In this document: positions 35,532 through 48,538 of the stretch, piece after piece
Numbering within the stretch: the stretch's first letter is position 1
Layout: each line of letters opens with the position of its first letter
From: a bacterium
GTDB taxonomy: Bacteria; Verrucomicrobiota; Kiritimatiellia; CAIKKV01; CAIYGI01
Length of the DNA stretch: 64,000 nucleotides
Direction: 5' to 3'
NCBI GenBank assembly: GCA_025360745.1
Contig: JANYBP010000033.1
Location: forward strand, 1-64,000
Notes under the pieces: model-generated
Told to the model about the DNA's origin: nothing
Seen by the model: only the letters and a program-made list of their open reading frames with translations
The model's database searches: none
Program-made: the position numbers and the translations under genes

Positions 35532-36809
35532 ATGAAAAAAATCCGACCGATCCGCGTGGAACAAACTTATCGCACGGCCCGGCAACGTTTCGAGGATCTC
35601 GGGGTCGAACCCGAGGCCGCCCTGGCCAGGCTGGAGGGGATCGCCCTGTCGCTGCCCTGCTGGCAGGGTGACGACGTGCGCGGTTTCGAGTCGCTCGACG
35701 TGGAACTCGGCGGCGGGCTGGCCGCCACCGGAAACTATCCCGGCAAGGCGCGTTCTCCGGACGAACTGCGGCGGGATCTGGACCAGGCCTTCGCTTTGAT
35801 TCCCGGCCGGCATCGGGTCAATCTGCACGCCTCTTACGCCGAGACCGGCCGTCACGGCGTGCCGCGCAACGAATTGCAGCCGTCGCATTTCGAGACCTGG
35901 ATGGCCTGGGCGAAAAGCCACGGCCGCGGGCTCGACTTCAATCCGACTTTCTTCGCCCACCCGCTGGCGGCCGACGGACTGACGCTGACCCATCCCGACC
36001 GGGCCACCCGCCGCTTCTGGATCGAGCACGGCGTCGCCAGCCGCCGCATCGCCGCCGCCATCGGCCGCCGGCTGGGCAAGGTCTGCGTCAACAACGTCTG
36101 GATTCCCGACGGGTCCAAGGACACGCCCGCAGACCGCCGTGCGCCGCGCGAACGGCTGACCGCCGCGCTCGACACCATCTTCAAGGAACCGTTCAGCGGC
36201 CGCCAGATGCTCGACGCCGTGGAGAGCAAGCTGTTCGGCATCGGCTCGGAAAGCTACGTCGCCGGCTCGCATGAGTTTTACCTGGCCTATGCCGTGGCGC
36301 GCCGGAAACTGCTCTGCCTGGACACCGGCCACTTCCATCCCACGGAAAGCGTGGCGGACAAACTTTCGGCCGTCCTGCCCTGGATTCCCGGCCTGCTGCT
36401 GCACCTCAGCCGCGGTGTGCGCTGGGACAGCGATCACGTGGCCACCTACACGGACGACCTGCGCGCGATCGCGGACGAACTGGTGCGCGGCAACTGGCTG
36501 GGCCGGGTGCATATCGGGCTGGACTACTTCGACGCCAGCATCAACCGCATCGCGGCCTGGACGATCGGCGCGCGCGCCGTGCTGAAGGCTTTGCTGGCCG
36601 CCCTGCTGACGCCCGTCGCCGCGCTCAAGGAACTGGAAGCCGGCGGCGATTTCAGCGCGCGGCTGGCGATGATGGAAGACGCCAAGGCGCTGCCCTTCGG
36701 CGCGGTCTGGGATTTCCACTGCCTGCGCCACAACGTGCCGCTGGACTTCCAGTGGCTGGACGAAGCGCGCGCCTACGAGCGCAACGTGCTCAGCCGGCGC
36801 ACGTCGTAA
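35532..36809 (+). CDS. rhaA: L-rhamnose isomerase
   Basis: [102 protein letters not shown]. Confidence 0.93.
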   Translation: MKKIRPIRVEQTYRTARQRFEDLGVEPEAALARLEGIALSLPCWQGDDVRGFESLDVELGGGLAATGNYPGKARSPDELRRDLDQAFALIPGRHRVNLHASYAETGRHGVPRNELQPSHFETWMAWAKSHGRGLDFNPTFFAHPLAADGLTLTHPDRATRRFWIEHGVASRRIAAAIGRRLGKVCVNNVWIPDGSKDTPADRRAPRERLTAALDTIFKEPFSGRQMLDAVESKLFGIGSESYVAGSHEFYLAYAVARRKLLCLDTGHFHPTESVADKLSAVLPWIPGLLLHLSRGVRWDSDHVATYTDDLRAIADELVRGNWLGRVHIGLDYFDASINRIAAWTIGARAVLKALLAALLTPVAALKELEAGGDFSARLAMMEDAKALPFGAVWDFHCLRHNVPLDFQWLDEARAYERNVLSRRTS

Positions 36810-36875
36810 GGCCGGCGGGATTTTACCGACTGGAAGCTTGCCTTTCCGGTTCGATTCTGGCACTTTCGTATCTCG

Positions 36876-38942
<2,067 letters not shown>

Positions 38943-38949
38943 ATCGGAT

Positions 38950-39327
38950 ATGGCGCGCATTCTTATCATTGACGACAACGAAGAAATCCGCCTGCTGCTG
39001 CGCCGGGTGCTGGAAGCGGACCACGAGGTCATGGAAGCCGTGAACGGTTCCGACGGGCTGAAGCGCCTGGACGACCAGAAGATCGATCTGGTCATCACCG
39101 ACATCTTCATGCCCGACAAGGATGGCCTGGAACTGCTGCGGGAGATACGCAAGAGCCATCCCGGCATGAAGGTCATCGCGATCTCAGGCGGCGGGGCCTT
39201 CGGCAACATGGACGTGATGCGCATCGCGCGCAGTTTCGGCGCGTTCCGTGTGATGGCCAAACCCTTCAGCTTGAGCGAGATGCTTCAGACCGTACACGCG
39301 GCGCTTTCCGAGTCCCACCCAGGGTGA
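38950..39327 (+). CDS. Stand-alone REC-domain response regulator
   Basis: MARILIIDDNEEIRLLLRRVLEADHEVMEAVNGSDGLKRL...ITDIFMPDKDGLELL. Confidence 0.93.
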   Translation: MARILIIDDNEEIRLLLRRVLEADHEVMEAVNGSDGLKRLDDQKIDLVITDIFMPDKDGLELLREIRKSHPGMKVIAISGGGAFGNMDVMRIARSFGAFRVMAKPFSLSEMLQTVHAALSESHPG

Positions 39328-42300
39328 TGCGAACGACCCGCCACAACGCCGCAAAAACCGTTGCGGCACGCGCCAAGGCATGGCTGCTTTGCCTGTCCGC
39401 GTCGCTTTGCGCCTTGTCCACAAACGCGGCCAGCGAGAAGACCAGGAGTCTGGAACCGGTTACCCTGCAATTGAAGTGGACGCATGCCTTCCAGTTTGCG
39501 GGATATTATGCCGCCCTGGAGAAGGGCTATTACCGGGCGGCCGGTCTGGATGTGAAGATCGTCGAGGCCACGCCTGGCGTCGATCCGATCAGGAATGTCA
39601 TCGAGGGCCGGGCCCAGTTCGGCGTCGGCACCAGCAGTCTGTTGCTGGAACGCAAGGCCGGCAAGCCGGTCGTGGCGCTGGCCGTGATTTTCCAACATTC
39701 CCCCTACGTGCTGATCGCGAGGCAAGAAAAGGCCGGTCAGGACATCCACGATCTGACCGGCAAACGCATCATGCTGGAGCCGCAATCCGACGAAATCGTG
39801 GCCTATCTCAAGAAGGAAGGCATTCCCCTCGAACGTTTTACCCGCGTCGAGCACAGTTACGACCCGCGTGATTTGATCGCCGGACGGGTCGCCGCGATTT
39901 CCGGATACGCGATCAATCAGCCCTACTATCTCGATCGCGCCCATTTTCAATATCAGATCTACACGCCGCGTTCGGCGGGCATAGACTTCTACGGCGACAA
40001 CCTTTTCACCACCGAACGGGAACTCCGCGAGCATCCCGCGCTGGTCAAAGCCTTCCGCGCCGCCAGCCTGTACGGCTGGCAATACGCCATGGCGCATCAG
40101 GAAGAAATCGTGGATTTGATCCTCGCCCGCTATTCACAACGTAACAGCCGCGATTATTATCTGTTCGAAGCCCGGCAAATGGAGCCGCTGATGCGAGCCG
40201 ACTTGATCGAAATCGGCTATATGTATCCGGGGCGCTGGCGGCATATCGCCGACGTTTACGCCGACATCGGCATGATGCAGCCGGGCTTCGACCTGAAGGG
40301 CTTTCTCTACGACCCTAATCCCCCGCCGCCGGACCTGGGATGGCTCTACCTGGGCATGGGCCTGGCGGTCCTGGTGGTCGTCGGCGTATCGGCCCTGGCC
40401 ATTTACATCCATCGCATCAACCTGCGGCTGCATCGGAACGCGGAGGAACGCCGTCTGGCGGAGCAAGCGCGGCTGGCAAGCGAGCAGCAGTATCGCGGGT
40501 TGTTCGAACATATGACCGAGGGTTATGCCTATTGCCGGATGATCTTCGAGAACGGCGAAGGGCGGGACTTCATTTACCTCACCGTCAACCCCGCCTTCGA
40601 AACCATGACCGGTTTGCGGAATGTAACCGGCAAAAAAATCAGCGAGGTCATCCCGCATCACCGGGAGGACAATCCCCTGCTTTTCGCCGCTTACGCAAGA
40701 GTGGCCCTGACCGGAAAACCGGAAAAAACCGAAGTCTTCGTCCAGGCTTTGAACAGGTGGTTCTCCATTTCCGTGTACCGCCCGGAGCAGGGCTGCTTCG
40801 TGGCCGTGTTCGCCGTGATCACCGAGCGCAAGCAGGCGGAGCTATATGCGGAGCTGCGCCGGGAAGTCCTGCAGATATTGAACGATCCGGGCGATGCGCT
40901 GGATGCCATTCAGCGCGTGCTCGCCACATTGAAGACGCGAACGGGCTTCGATGCGGTGGGGATTCGCCTGCAAGACGGGCAGGACTTCCCGTATATCGCC
41001 CAACAGGGTTTTTCCAGAGATTTCCTGCTGACGGAAAACACTTTGGTCGAGCATGACGCGGATGGCGGCGTGTGCCGTGACAAAAACGGCAACGTCAGTC
41101 TGGAATGCACCTGCGGCCTGGTGGTTTCCGGCAAGACCGATCCGTCCCTGCCGCTCTTCACGCGGGGCGGTAGTTTCTGGATAAACGACTCCTCCCCGTT
41201 GCTCCAGCTTCCGCCCGCTCAGGATCCCCGTCTTCATCCGCGCAATCGCTGCATTCAGTTCGGTTACGCCTCCGTGGCCCTGGTTCCAATCCGGAACGAC
41301 GGCAGGATTGTGGGGCTGATCCACATCAACGACCGGCGCAAAGACTGTTTCACCCTCGAAATCGTCGAACGCCTGGAGGGCATCGCCTCGTATATCGGCG
41401 CGGCGCTGATGCGCAAACAGGCGGAAGCGGAAAAGGCCAAACTCGAAATTCAAAGCCGGCAACTTCAGAAAGCCGAAAGCCTGGGCCGCATGGCGGGGGC
41501 CATCGCCCATCATTTCAACAACCAGTTGATGGCCGTGATGGGCAACCTGGAAATGGCCATGATGCATCTGCCGCGGGACGCGGAACCCTATGCATCCCTG
41601 GAGGCATCCATGCAAGCGGCCCGCAAGGCGGCGGAGGTCAGCGCTTTGATGTTGACCTACATCGGGCAGTCTTCCGGCGCGCACGAACTGTTGGATCTTT
41701 CGGACGTTTGCCGCCAGAATCTGGCCTTATTGCGCGCCGGCATGCCGAAAAACATGGCTCTGGTGGCCGACCTGCCTGCCCCCGGTCCCTTTATCAGCGG
41801 CAACGCGAATCAGCTCCGCCAGGTCTTGACCAACCTGGTCTCGAATGCCTGGGAGGCCGGCGGCGGCGGCGTCCGTCTGGCGGTCAAAACGGCATCACCT
41901 GCGGACATTCCGGTGACGAACCGTTTCCCATTCGGCTGGCAACCTGGAGAACCGTCCTACGCCTGCCTGGAAATAGCCGACGCCGGTTGCGGCATCGCGG
42001 GCGGGGATATCGAAAAATTGTTCGACCCGTTCTTCTCGACCAAGTTCACCGGCCGTGGTCTGGGACTGGCCGCGGTGCTTGGCATTGTGCGGACACACGA
42101 CGGCGGAATCACGGTCGAGAGCGAACCGCGGCGCGGCAGCACATTCCGGGTCTTCCTTCCCTTGTCCAAACAGACGCAGGCGGTCACGGCGCCGTCGGCC
42201 ACGGCAAGCGCGGCGTACGGACCGTCCACGCCACCCGCACAAGCCGACGCGGTCTTGCTGGCCGAAGACGACGATTCTGTGCGTATTTTGACCAGGAGCA

Positions 42301-42614
42301 TGCTCGCGCAGTTGGGCTATGCATCGCTCGAGGCGAAAAACGGCGTCGAGGCGCTGGAGCTTTTCCGGCAACGCCGGGACGAAATCGGTTGCCTGCTTTG
42401 CGACCTGAACATGCGGGGCATGGACGGCTGGGAGACCCTGACCGCGATCAGGGCGTTGCGCCCAGGTCTGCCGGCGATCCTGGCCAGCGGTTACGACGAA
42501 GCGCGGGTCATGGCCGGCGACCATCCCGAACGGCCCCAGGCTTTTCTCGGCAAACCCTACAATTTGAACTCTTTGCGCGAGGCGCTCGAACGCGCCACAG
42601 GCCGGTCCGCGTAG
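39327..42614 (+). CDS. Hybrid sensor kinase with periplasmic THI5/NMT1-like domain, TM, PAS, GAF, HK and REC
   Basis: VTLQLKWTHAFQFAGYYAALEKGYYRAAGLDVKIVEATPGVDPIRNVIEGRAQFGVGTSSLLLERKAGKPVVALAVIFQHSP; FSTKFTGRGLGLAAVLGIV; C-term LLAEDDDSVRILT REC. Confidence 0.93.
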   Translation: MRTTRHNAAKTVAARAKAWLLCLSASLCALSTNAASEKTRSLEPVTLQLKWTHAFQFAGYYAALEKGYYRAAGLDVKIVEATPGVDPIRNVIEGRAQFGVGTSSLLLERKAGKPVVALAVIFQHSPYVLIARQEKAGQDIHDLTGKRIMLEPQSDEIVAYLKKEGIPLERFTRVEHSYDPRDLIAGRVAAISGYAINQPYYLDRAHFQYQIYTPRSAGIDFYGDNLFTTERELREHPALVKAFRAASLYGWQYAMAHQEEIVDLILARYSQRNSRDYYLFEARQMEPLMRADLIEIGYMYPGRWRHIADVYADIGMMQPGFDLKGFLYDPNPPPPDLGWLYLGMGLAVLVVVGVSALAIYIHRINLRLHRNAEERRLAEQARLASEQQYRGLFEHMTEGYAYCRMIFENGEGRDFIYLTVNPAFETMTGLRNVTGKKISEVIPHHREDNPLLFAAYARVALTGKPEKTEVFVQALNRWFSISVYRPEQGCFVAVFAVITERKQAELYAELRREVLQILNDPGDALDAIQRVLATLKTRTGFDAVGIRLQDGQDFPYIAQQGFSRDFLLTENTLVEHDADGGVCRDKNGNVSLECTCGLVVSGKTDPSLPLFTRGGSFWINDSSPLLQLPPAQDPRLHPRNRCIQFGYASVALVPIRNDGRIVGLIHINDRRKDCFTLEIVERLEGIASYIGAALMRKQAEAEKAKLEIQSRQLQKAESLGRMAGAIAHHFNNQLMAVMGNLEMAMMHLPRDAEPYASLEASMQAARKAAEVSALMLTYIGQSSGAHELLDLSDVCRQNLALLRAGMPKNMALVADLPAPGPFISGNANQLRQVLTNLVSNAWEAGGGGVRLAVKTASPADIPVTNRFPFGWQPGEPSYACLEIADAGCGIAGGDIEKLFDPFFSTKFTGRGLGLAAVLGIVRTHDGGITVESEPRRGSTFRVFLPLSKQTQAVTAPSATASAAYGPSTPPAQADAVLLAEDDDSVRILTRSMLAQLGYASLEAKNGVEALELFRQRRDEIGCLLCDLNMRGMDGWETLTAIRALRPGLPAILASGYDEARVMAGDHPERPQAFLGKPYNLNSLREALERATGRSA

Positions 42615-42647
42615 ATAAACCGGCGGGGGACTCGCGAGTGAACACAC

Positions 42648-43532
42648 TTGAAGAAAGCGGACAAGGCAGCCGTGGAACCTGAAGTTCCAGCGGCCGGGGA
42701 GGCGCTTGACGCGTTGATCCATGCGCTGCATGCGACGCATGGGCTGGACATCTCGGTCTACGACCAGTCGTTTTTACGCAATACGATCGACAAGCAACTG
42801 ACGGCGACCGGGCTCAAGACGGTCGCGGCCTATGCCGGGCGCCTGGCGGAACGACGCCCGGAAGCGGAAACTTTTTACCGTTCGCTGCGCATCGGCTACA
42901 GCGAATTTTTCCGCGATCCGCTGGCCTTTGCGCTGCTGGAACAAACGGTCCTGCCGGAGCTTGCCGCCGCGAAAAAACAATCGGGCATGGGCGAGTTGCG
43001 CGTCTGGTCGGCCGGTTGCGCCGCCGGACAGGAAGTCTGGTCCCTCGCCATGCTGCTGGATGAACTGACCACGGCGGGGGAGCGGCCGCTACCATATCGT
43101 ATCTTCGCGACGGATGTGTCGGAGGCCGATCTGCTCCTGGCGCGCGCCGGCCAATATAACGATGCGGAACTGGGCAATGTCCGCTCGCGTCATCTACGCC
43201 GTTGTTTTGCCAGACATGGACGCTCCTTCACCATCGTCCCGCGGTTGCGGGCGCGGGTGGATTTTTCCGCCTACGATCTGCTGGACAAGCGTTCATCGAG
43301 CCCGCAGGCCAGCATTTACGGCGGCTTCGACCTGATCCTCTGCTGCAATCTGCTGTTGTATTACAAAGCACAGGACCGGCGGTCCATTCTGGACAAACTT
43401 TGCGGCACATTATCGCCCGGCGGTTACCTCGTGACCGGCGGATCGGAAAGGGAAATCGTCGCCGGACATGCGGGGCTTGGCGCCGTGGCGGCGCCGGCGG
43501 CGGTCTTCCGGAAAAGAGGCAAAACGACATGA
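42648..43532 (+). CDS. cheR: CheR-type protein methyltransferase
   Basis: FRDPLAFALLEQTVLPEL, RVWSAGCAAGQEVWSLAMLLDE, RIFATDVSEADLLLARAGQY, FDLILCCNLLLYY; TTG start. Confidence 0.9.
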   Translation: MKKADKAAVEPEVPAAGEALDALIHALHATHGLDISVYDQSFLRNTIDKQLTATGLKTVAAYAGRLAERRPEAETFYRSLRIGYSEFFRDPLAFALLEQTVLPELAAAKKQSGMGELRVWSAGCAAGQEVWSLAMLLDELTTAGERPLPYRIFATDVSEADLLLARAGQYNDAELGNVRSRHLRRCFARHGRSFTIVPRLRARVDFSAYDLLDKRSSSPQASIYGGFDLILCCNLLLYYKAQDRRSILDKLCGTLSPGGYLVTGGSEREIVAGHAGLGAVAAPAAVFRKRGKTT

Positions 43533-46495
43533 ATCTTAACGATTTGAAGATCGGCACAAAACTGCGCCTCGGCATGGGTGTCATCATGCTCCTGACGGCG
43601 CTGCTTGCCGCCATGGCCTGGATGCAGATGGAACAACTATGGTCGCAGACCAAGGGCAGCTACGAGCATCCGTTCAAGGTTCGTCAGGCCCTCAGCGACA
43701 TGCAGAATCAAATCCTGTCCATGCATTTGAAAACGAAAGACCTGTGCATGGTGGAGAGCGACCGGGAACGCGAAGCCATTGTCCAGGAGATGGACATCCG
43801 CGAGGCCGATGTCCACCGGCAGTTCGCGACGCTTTACGAAAGCTATCTGGGACCGCTCAGCGACATCGAGAGCGCCGAACAAGCCTTCATCGAATGGAAG
43901 GCTATCCGCGAAGAGACCCGCCGGCTGCTGCGGGAAGGCAAGCTCGCCGAGGCCGTCGCGCGCTCACGTCCGACCGGCGCTTGCGGCCTCCATATCGAAA
44001 AAATGCTGGGCGAAATCAAGGAAATCAGCGATTTCTCCAGAAAGCGGGCGATCCAATTTTACCGTGAATCCGAGCAAGGGCATGCCGCCATCAGCCGCCG
44101 CCTGCTCGGCATGGCGGCCATCATTCTATTGTTTGCCATGGCCGTCATCGGCTTGTTGCTGAAATGGATCAGAACGCCGCTGGCGGAACTGACCGCGGTG
44201 ACGGAACAATTCAGGCACGGCAAGCTGGATGTGCGCAGCGGCTATCGCTCCGCCAACGAGTTCGGGAAGCTGGCGGCCTCGTTCAACACGATGGCGGATG
44301 CCATCCAGACGGAGATGACGATCTCCAGGAAAGTGTCTCAAATCGAGGATGTCATGCTCCGCGAGGAAGAGCTCCACGCCTTCTGCTGGGAGTTGCTCAG
44401 GGCGTTGATCGAGCATAGCGGTTCGCAGGTGGGCGCGGTCTACGTGCTGAACGAAGCCGGGACGGTGTTCGAGCATTTCGAATCGATCGGCCTGGGCGCC
44501 GGCGGGCGCGCCGTTTTTTCCGCCACGCAGCGGGAGGGCGAATTGGGGGCGGTTCTGGCCACGCGCCGGATCCAGCGCATTGTGGATATACCGCCTGAGA
44601 CGCGCTTTGTTTTCGCCGCGTCGAGCGGCGATTTCATCCCGCGGGAAATCCTGACTATTCCCGTGCTTTCCGGCCGCACGGTGGTGGCGGTGATTTCGCT
44701 GGCCAGTGTCCGCGCCTATGACGAGCCGGCGATTCGCCTGGTGAACGATATCTGGAGCGTACTGACCGCCCGCATGAACGGCGTGCGGTCCTTTAAGAAA
44801 ATCCACGACCTCGCGGAACGGCTCGAACGCCAGAACCACGAACTGGAGGCGCAGGCCAACGAGTTGACCGAGCAGAACACCGAACTGGAGATGCAGAAAC
44901 GGCAACTGGACGAGGCCAACCGGTTGAAGAGCGCCTTCCTCTCCAATATGAGCCACGAATTGCGCACACCGCTCAACTCGGTGATCGCCCTCTCGGGCGT
45001 CCTGAACCGCCGGCTGGCCAACGCCATCCCGGCGGAGGAATACGGCTATCTCGAAATCATCGAACGCAACGGCAGGAACCTGCTTTCGTTGATCAACGCC
45101 ATCCTCGATCTGTCGCGCATCGAGGCCGGCCGCGAGGAGATCAACGTCAGCCGTTTTTCCGTTCGCGAACTGGCCGACGAAATCGTGGCCATGCTCGAAC
45201 CTCAGGCGCTGGAAAAGGGCGTTGCGCTCTCCAGTCTGGTGGGCGGCGACCTGCCGCCGCTGACCTCCGATTCCGACAAGTTCCGTCATATCCTGCAGAA
45301 CCTGGTAGGCAACGCGGTCAAGTTCACCGAGCAGGGCAAGGTCACGATTACGGCGGAAGTGAGCGGCGATCGGTTCCTCATTGCCGTGGCCGACACCGGC
45401 ATCGGCATCACCGCCGCACAACTCCCGCACATCTTTGACGAGTTCCGCCAGGGCGACGACAGCACATCCCGCAAATATGGCGGAACCGGCCTGGGCCTGG
45501 CGATCGCCAAAAAATTCGCCTTGCTGCTCGGGGGCGACATCTCGGTGGAAAGCGCGCCCGGCCAGGGATCGACCTTCAGACTGCGCCTGCCGCTGGCGGC
45601 GGAACTTCCCGGCGCCGGCCTGGCGGCGGAGACCGGAGGCCAAGCCGCCGAGCGCGGCGCCGGCGCCTTGCCCGCGCCGTCCGGCCAGGGGCAAAATATC
45701 CTGGTGGTCGAGGATAACGAACCGGCCGTGATTCAGTTGAGGGACATCCTGGAGTTCGCGGGCTACCGCGTTCAGGTGGCGCGCAACGGCAAGCAGGCCC
45801 TGGATCGGATCGGGCAAACCATGCCCGCCGCCATGATTCTCGACCTGATGATGCCGGAAGTTGACGGATTTCAGGTGCTCAAGACTCTGCGCGCTTCCGC
45901 GCCGGCCGAGCAACTGCCCGTCCTGATCCTGACCGCCAAGCATGTGACCAGGGAAGAGTTGAGTTTTCTGAAAGGCAACCATATCCACCAGTTGATCCAG
46001 AAGGGCGACATTGACCGGGACGGATTACTGGCCGCGGTGGCGCGCATGGTTGCGCCACTTCATGCGACGCCCGCCCCGAGCCGCGTCGCAGGACCGCCCC
46101 ACCGCCGGCGTCCTTCGCGACCAGGCAAGCCGCTGATCCTGATTGTGGAGGACAATCCCGACAACCTGCGCACGGCCAAGGCCTTGTTAGGCGACCGCTA
46201 CCGTATCATCGAGGCGGAAAATGGCCTGACCGCGCTGGAACAGGCGCGGCGGCATAAACCCGATCTGATCCTCACGGATATCGCGCTGCCCGTGCTGGAT
46301 GGTTTTGCGGAACTGGCGGCGATCAGGGAAGACCAGTATCTCCGTGACATTCCCGTGATCGCCATCACCGCCAGCGCGATGAAAGGCGACCGCGAGGAGA
46401 TTCTGGCCCGCGGCTTCGACGGCTATATTTCCAAGCCGATCGCGCATGAGCTGCTGATGAAAACCCTGGCGGAATTTCTGGTGCGCGAGCCATGA
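43529..46495 (+). CDS. Hybrid histidine kinase: MCP-like four-helix sensor, HAMP, GAF, HisKA, HATPase, REC, REC
   Basis: Two TMs; RTPLAELTAVTEQFRHGKLDVRSGYRSANEFGKLAASFNTM HAMP; FLSNMSHELRTPLNSVIAL; two C-terminal REC domains; ATGA overlap with cheR. Confidence 0.93.
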   Translation: MNLNDLKIGTKLRLGMGVIMLLTALLAAMAWMQMEQLWSQTKGSYEHPFKVRQALSDMQNQILSMHLKTKDLCMVESDREREAIVQEMDIREADVHRQFATLYESYLGPLSDIESAEQAFIEWKAIREETRRLLREGKLAEAVARSRPTGACGLHIEKMLGEIKEISDFSRKRAIQFYRESEQGHAAISRRLLGMAAIILLFAMAVIGLLLKWIRTPLAELTAVTEQFRHGKLDVRSGYRSANEFGKLAASFNTMADAIQTEMTISRKVSQIEDVMLREEELHAFCWELLRALIEHSGSQVGAVYVLNEAGTVFEHFESIGLGAGGRAVFSATQREGELGAVLATRRIQRIVDIPPETRFVFAASSGDFIPREILTIPVLSGRTVVAVISLASVRAYDEPAIRLVNDIWSVLTARMNGVRSFKKIHDLAERLERQNHELEAQANELTEQNTELEMQKRQLDEANRLKSAFLSNMSHELRTPLNSVIALSGVLNRRLANAIPAEEYGYLEIIERNGRNLLSLINAILDLSRIEAGREEINVSRFSVRELADEIVAMLEPQALEKGVALSSLVGGDLPPLTSDSDKFRHILQNLVGNAVKFTEQGKVTITAEVSGDRFLIAVADTGIGITAAQLPHIFDEFRQGDDSTSRKYGGTGLGLAIAKKFALLLGGDISVESAPGQGSTFRLRLPLAAELPGAGLAAETGGQAAERGAGALPAPSGQGQNILVVEDNEPAVIQLRDILEFAGYRVQVARNGKQALDRIGQTMPAAMILDLMMPEVDGFQVLKTLRASAPAEQLPVLILTAKHVTREELSFLKGNHIHQLIQKGDIDRDGLLAAVARMVAPLHATPAPSRVAGPPHRRRPSRPGKPLILIVEDNPDNLRTAKALLGDRYRIIEAENGLTALEQARRHKPDLILTDIALPVLDGFAELAAIREDQYLRDIPVIAITASAMKGDREEILARGFDGYISKPIAHELLMKTLAEFLVREP

Positions 46496-48516
46496 AGATT
46501 CTGGCCATCGACGACAACCGGGACAACCTGACGGCGCTTCAGGCGGTCATTTCGGAATTCATGCCCGGCGGCGACTTGCTTACGGCGCCGAACGGGCGGC
46601 GGGGCCTTGAACTGGCGCTGGCCGAAGATCCGGACGTGATCCTGCTGGACATCGTCATGCCGGGCATGGACGGATACGCGGTCTGCCACGAACTGAAGCA
46701 AGACCCGCTCCTGCAAACAATTCCCGTGCTGTTCCTGACCGCCCTCAGGAGCGACAAGGACAGCCGCCTGAAGGCTCTGGAGGCGGGCGCGGAGGGCTTC
46801 CTCAACAAGCCGATCGACCGGATCGAATTGACGCTCCAGATCCGGGCCATGGCCAAGATCAAGGCCGCCGCGATCATGCGACGGGAGGCTAACGAGCGGT
46901 TGAGCGTTCTGGTAGCGGAACGCACGCAAGCCTTACTCCTGAGCCAGACCGCCACCCTGAACCTGATCCAGGATCTGAGAACCGAAAACGCGGCGCGCAA
47001 GCAAAGCGAGTCGGCGCTCAAACAACTGGCGACGGCGATCGAGCAGGCCGCCGAGATCATCATGGTGACGGATGCGCAAGGGCTGATTCAGTACGTCAAT
47101 CCGGCCTTTGAACTGGTGACCGGCTACACCCGCGCGGAGAGCATCGGCATGAACCCGCGCATGCTCAAGAGCGGTCAACAGGACGAGGCTTATTATCGCG
47201 AACTTTGGACGACCATTGCCGGCGGGAATGTCTGGCATGGGCGCTTCGTCAACCGCAAAAAAAACGGCGCGCTCTATACCGAGGAGGCGTCCATCTCGCC
47301 CGTGCGCGCCGCGGCGGGCGAAATCGCCAATTATGTCGCCGTCAAACGCGACATCACGGAGGATTTGAGCCTGCAGGCGCAGTTGAATCAGGCGCAAAGA
47401 ATGGAATCCGTGGGGCGGCTGGCCGGCGGCGTGGCGCACGACTTCAACAACATCCTGCAAGTCATCATCGGCAACGTCCAGTGGGCCGTCAAGCAGGCCG
47501 GACCGGACAATCCTATTCTCCCCGGTCTGACGGAGATTCAAAGCGCGGCCCAGCGCGCCGCCGAACTGACACGCCAGTTGCTGGCCTTCGCCAGGCAGCA
47601 GGTCGTCGTGCCGCGGCAACTCGATTTGAACGCCACCGTCAAGAGCATGCTCAAGATGCTGCGCCGGCTGATCGGCGAGAACATCGCGCTGGTCTGCGCG
47701 CCCGGCGCGAATCTCTGGCCGGTCAGGATCGATCCCAGTCAGATCGACCAGATTCTGGTCAATCTGTGCGTCAACGCGCGCGACGCCATTGACGGCGTCG
47801 GCCGCGTGCGCATCGCAACCGAGAATGTGCATGTGGACGAATTCCATGCGGCGCGCCACGAAGATTTCATTAACGGCGATTATGTTCTGCTGTCGGTCAG
47901 CGACACCGGATGCGGCATGGAAAAAACGACGGCAGATCGTATTTTTGAACCATTTTTCACTACCAAGGCGGTCGGCAAGGGCACGGGGCTGGGCCTGGCC
48001 ACCGTGTACGGCATCGTCAGGCAGAACCAGGGACATATTGCCGTCTATAGCGAACTGGGCAAAGGCGCCACCTTCCGCCTCTACCTGCCCCGCTATCTCG
48101 GCGCGGACAAGGCGCAGGATCCGGATGCTCCGGCCAGGACTCCCGCGCGGGGTAGCGAAACGGTATTGCTGGTTGAAGACGACGTCTCCATTTTGAAAAT
48201 GAGCGGACGCATGTTGCGCGAATTGGGCTATACTGTGCTGGCGGCCGCCACACCGGAGGCCGGCTTGCGCATGGCGGACGAATACAACGGCGAGATCCGG
48301 CTGTTGTTGACCGATGTGATCATGCCGGGCATGAACGGACACAAACTGTCGGAGCGGATCAAGCTCGCCAGACCGGAGATCAGATGCCTGTTCATGTCGG
48401 GTTTCACGGCGGATGTCATCGCCAGCCATGGCGAACTGGAGGCCGGCGTCCATTTCATTCAGAAACCGTTCATGATGGCGGACCTGGCCGCCAAGCTCCG
48501 GGAGATACTGGAGTGA
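46492..48516 (+). CDS. Hybrid kinase REC-PAS-HK-REC
   Basis: [44 protein letters not shown]-term [17 protein letters not shown]. Confidence 0.93.
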   Translation: MKILAIDDNRDNLTALQAVISEFMPGGDLLTAPNGRRGLELALAEDPDVILLDIVMPGMDGYAVCHELKQDPLLQTIPVLFLTALRSDKDSRLKALEAGAEGFLNKPIDRIELTLQIRAMAKIKAAAIMRREANERLSVLVAERTQALLLSQTATLNLIQDLRTENAARKQSESALKQLATAIEQAAEIIMVTDAQGLIQYVNPAFELVTGYTRAESIGMNPRMLKSGQQDEAYYRELWTTIAGGNVWHGRFVNRKKNGALYTEEASISPVRAAAGEIANYVAVKRDITEDLSLQAQLNQAQRMESVGRLAGGVAHDFNNILQVIIGNVQWAVKQAGPDNPILPGLTEIQSAAQRAAELTRQLLAFARQQVVVPRQLDLNATVKSMLKMLRRLIGENIALVCAPGANLWPVRIDPSQIDQILVNLCVNARDAIDGVGRVRIATENVHVDEFHAARHEDFINGDYVLLSVSDTGCGMEKTTADRIFEPFFTTKAVGKGTGLGLATVYGIVRQNQGHIAVYSELGKGATFRLYLPRYLGADKAQDPDAPARTPARGSETVLLVEDDVSILKMSGRMLRELGYTVLAAATPEAGLRMADEYNGEIRLLLTDVIMPGMNGHKLSERIKLARPEIRCLFMSGFTADVIASHGELEAGVHFIQKPFMMADLAAKLREILE

Positions 48517-48538
48517 ACCTGATAATTACGAGGAAGCC

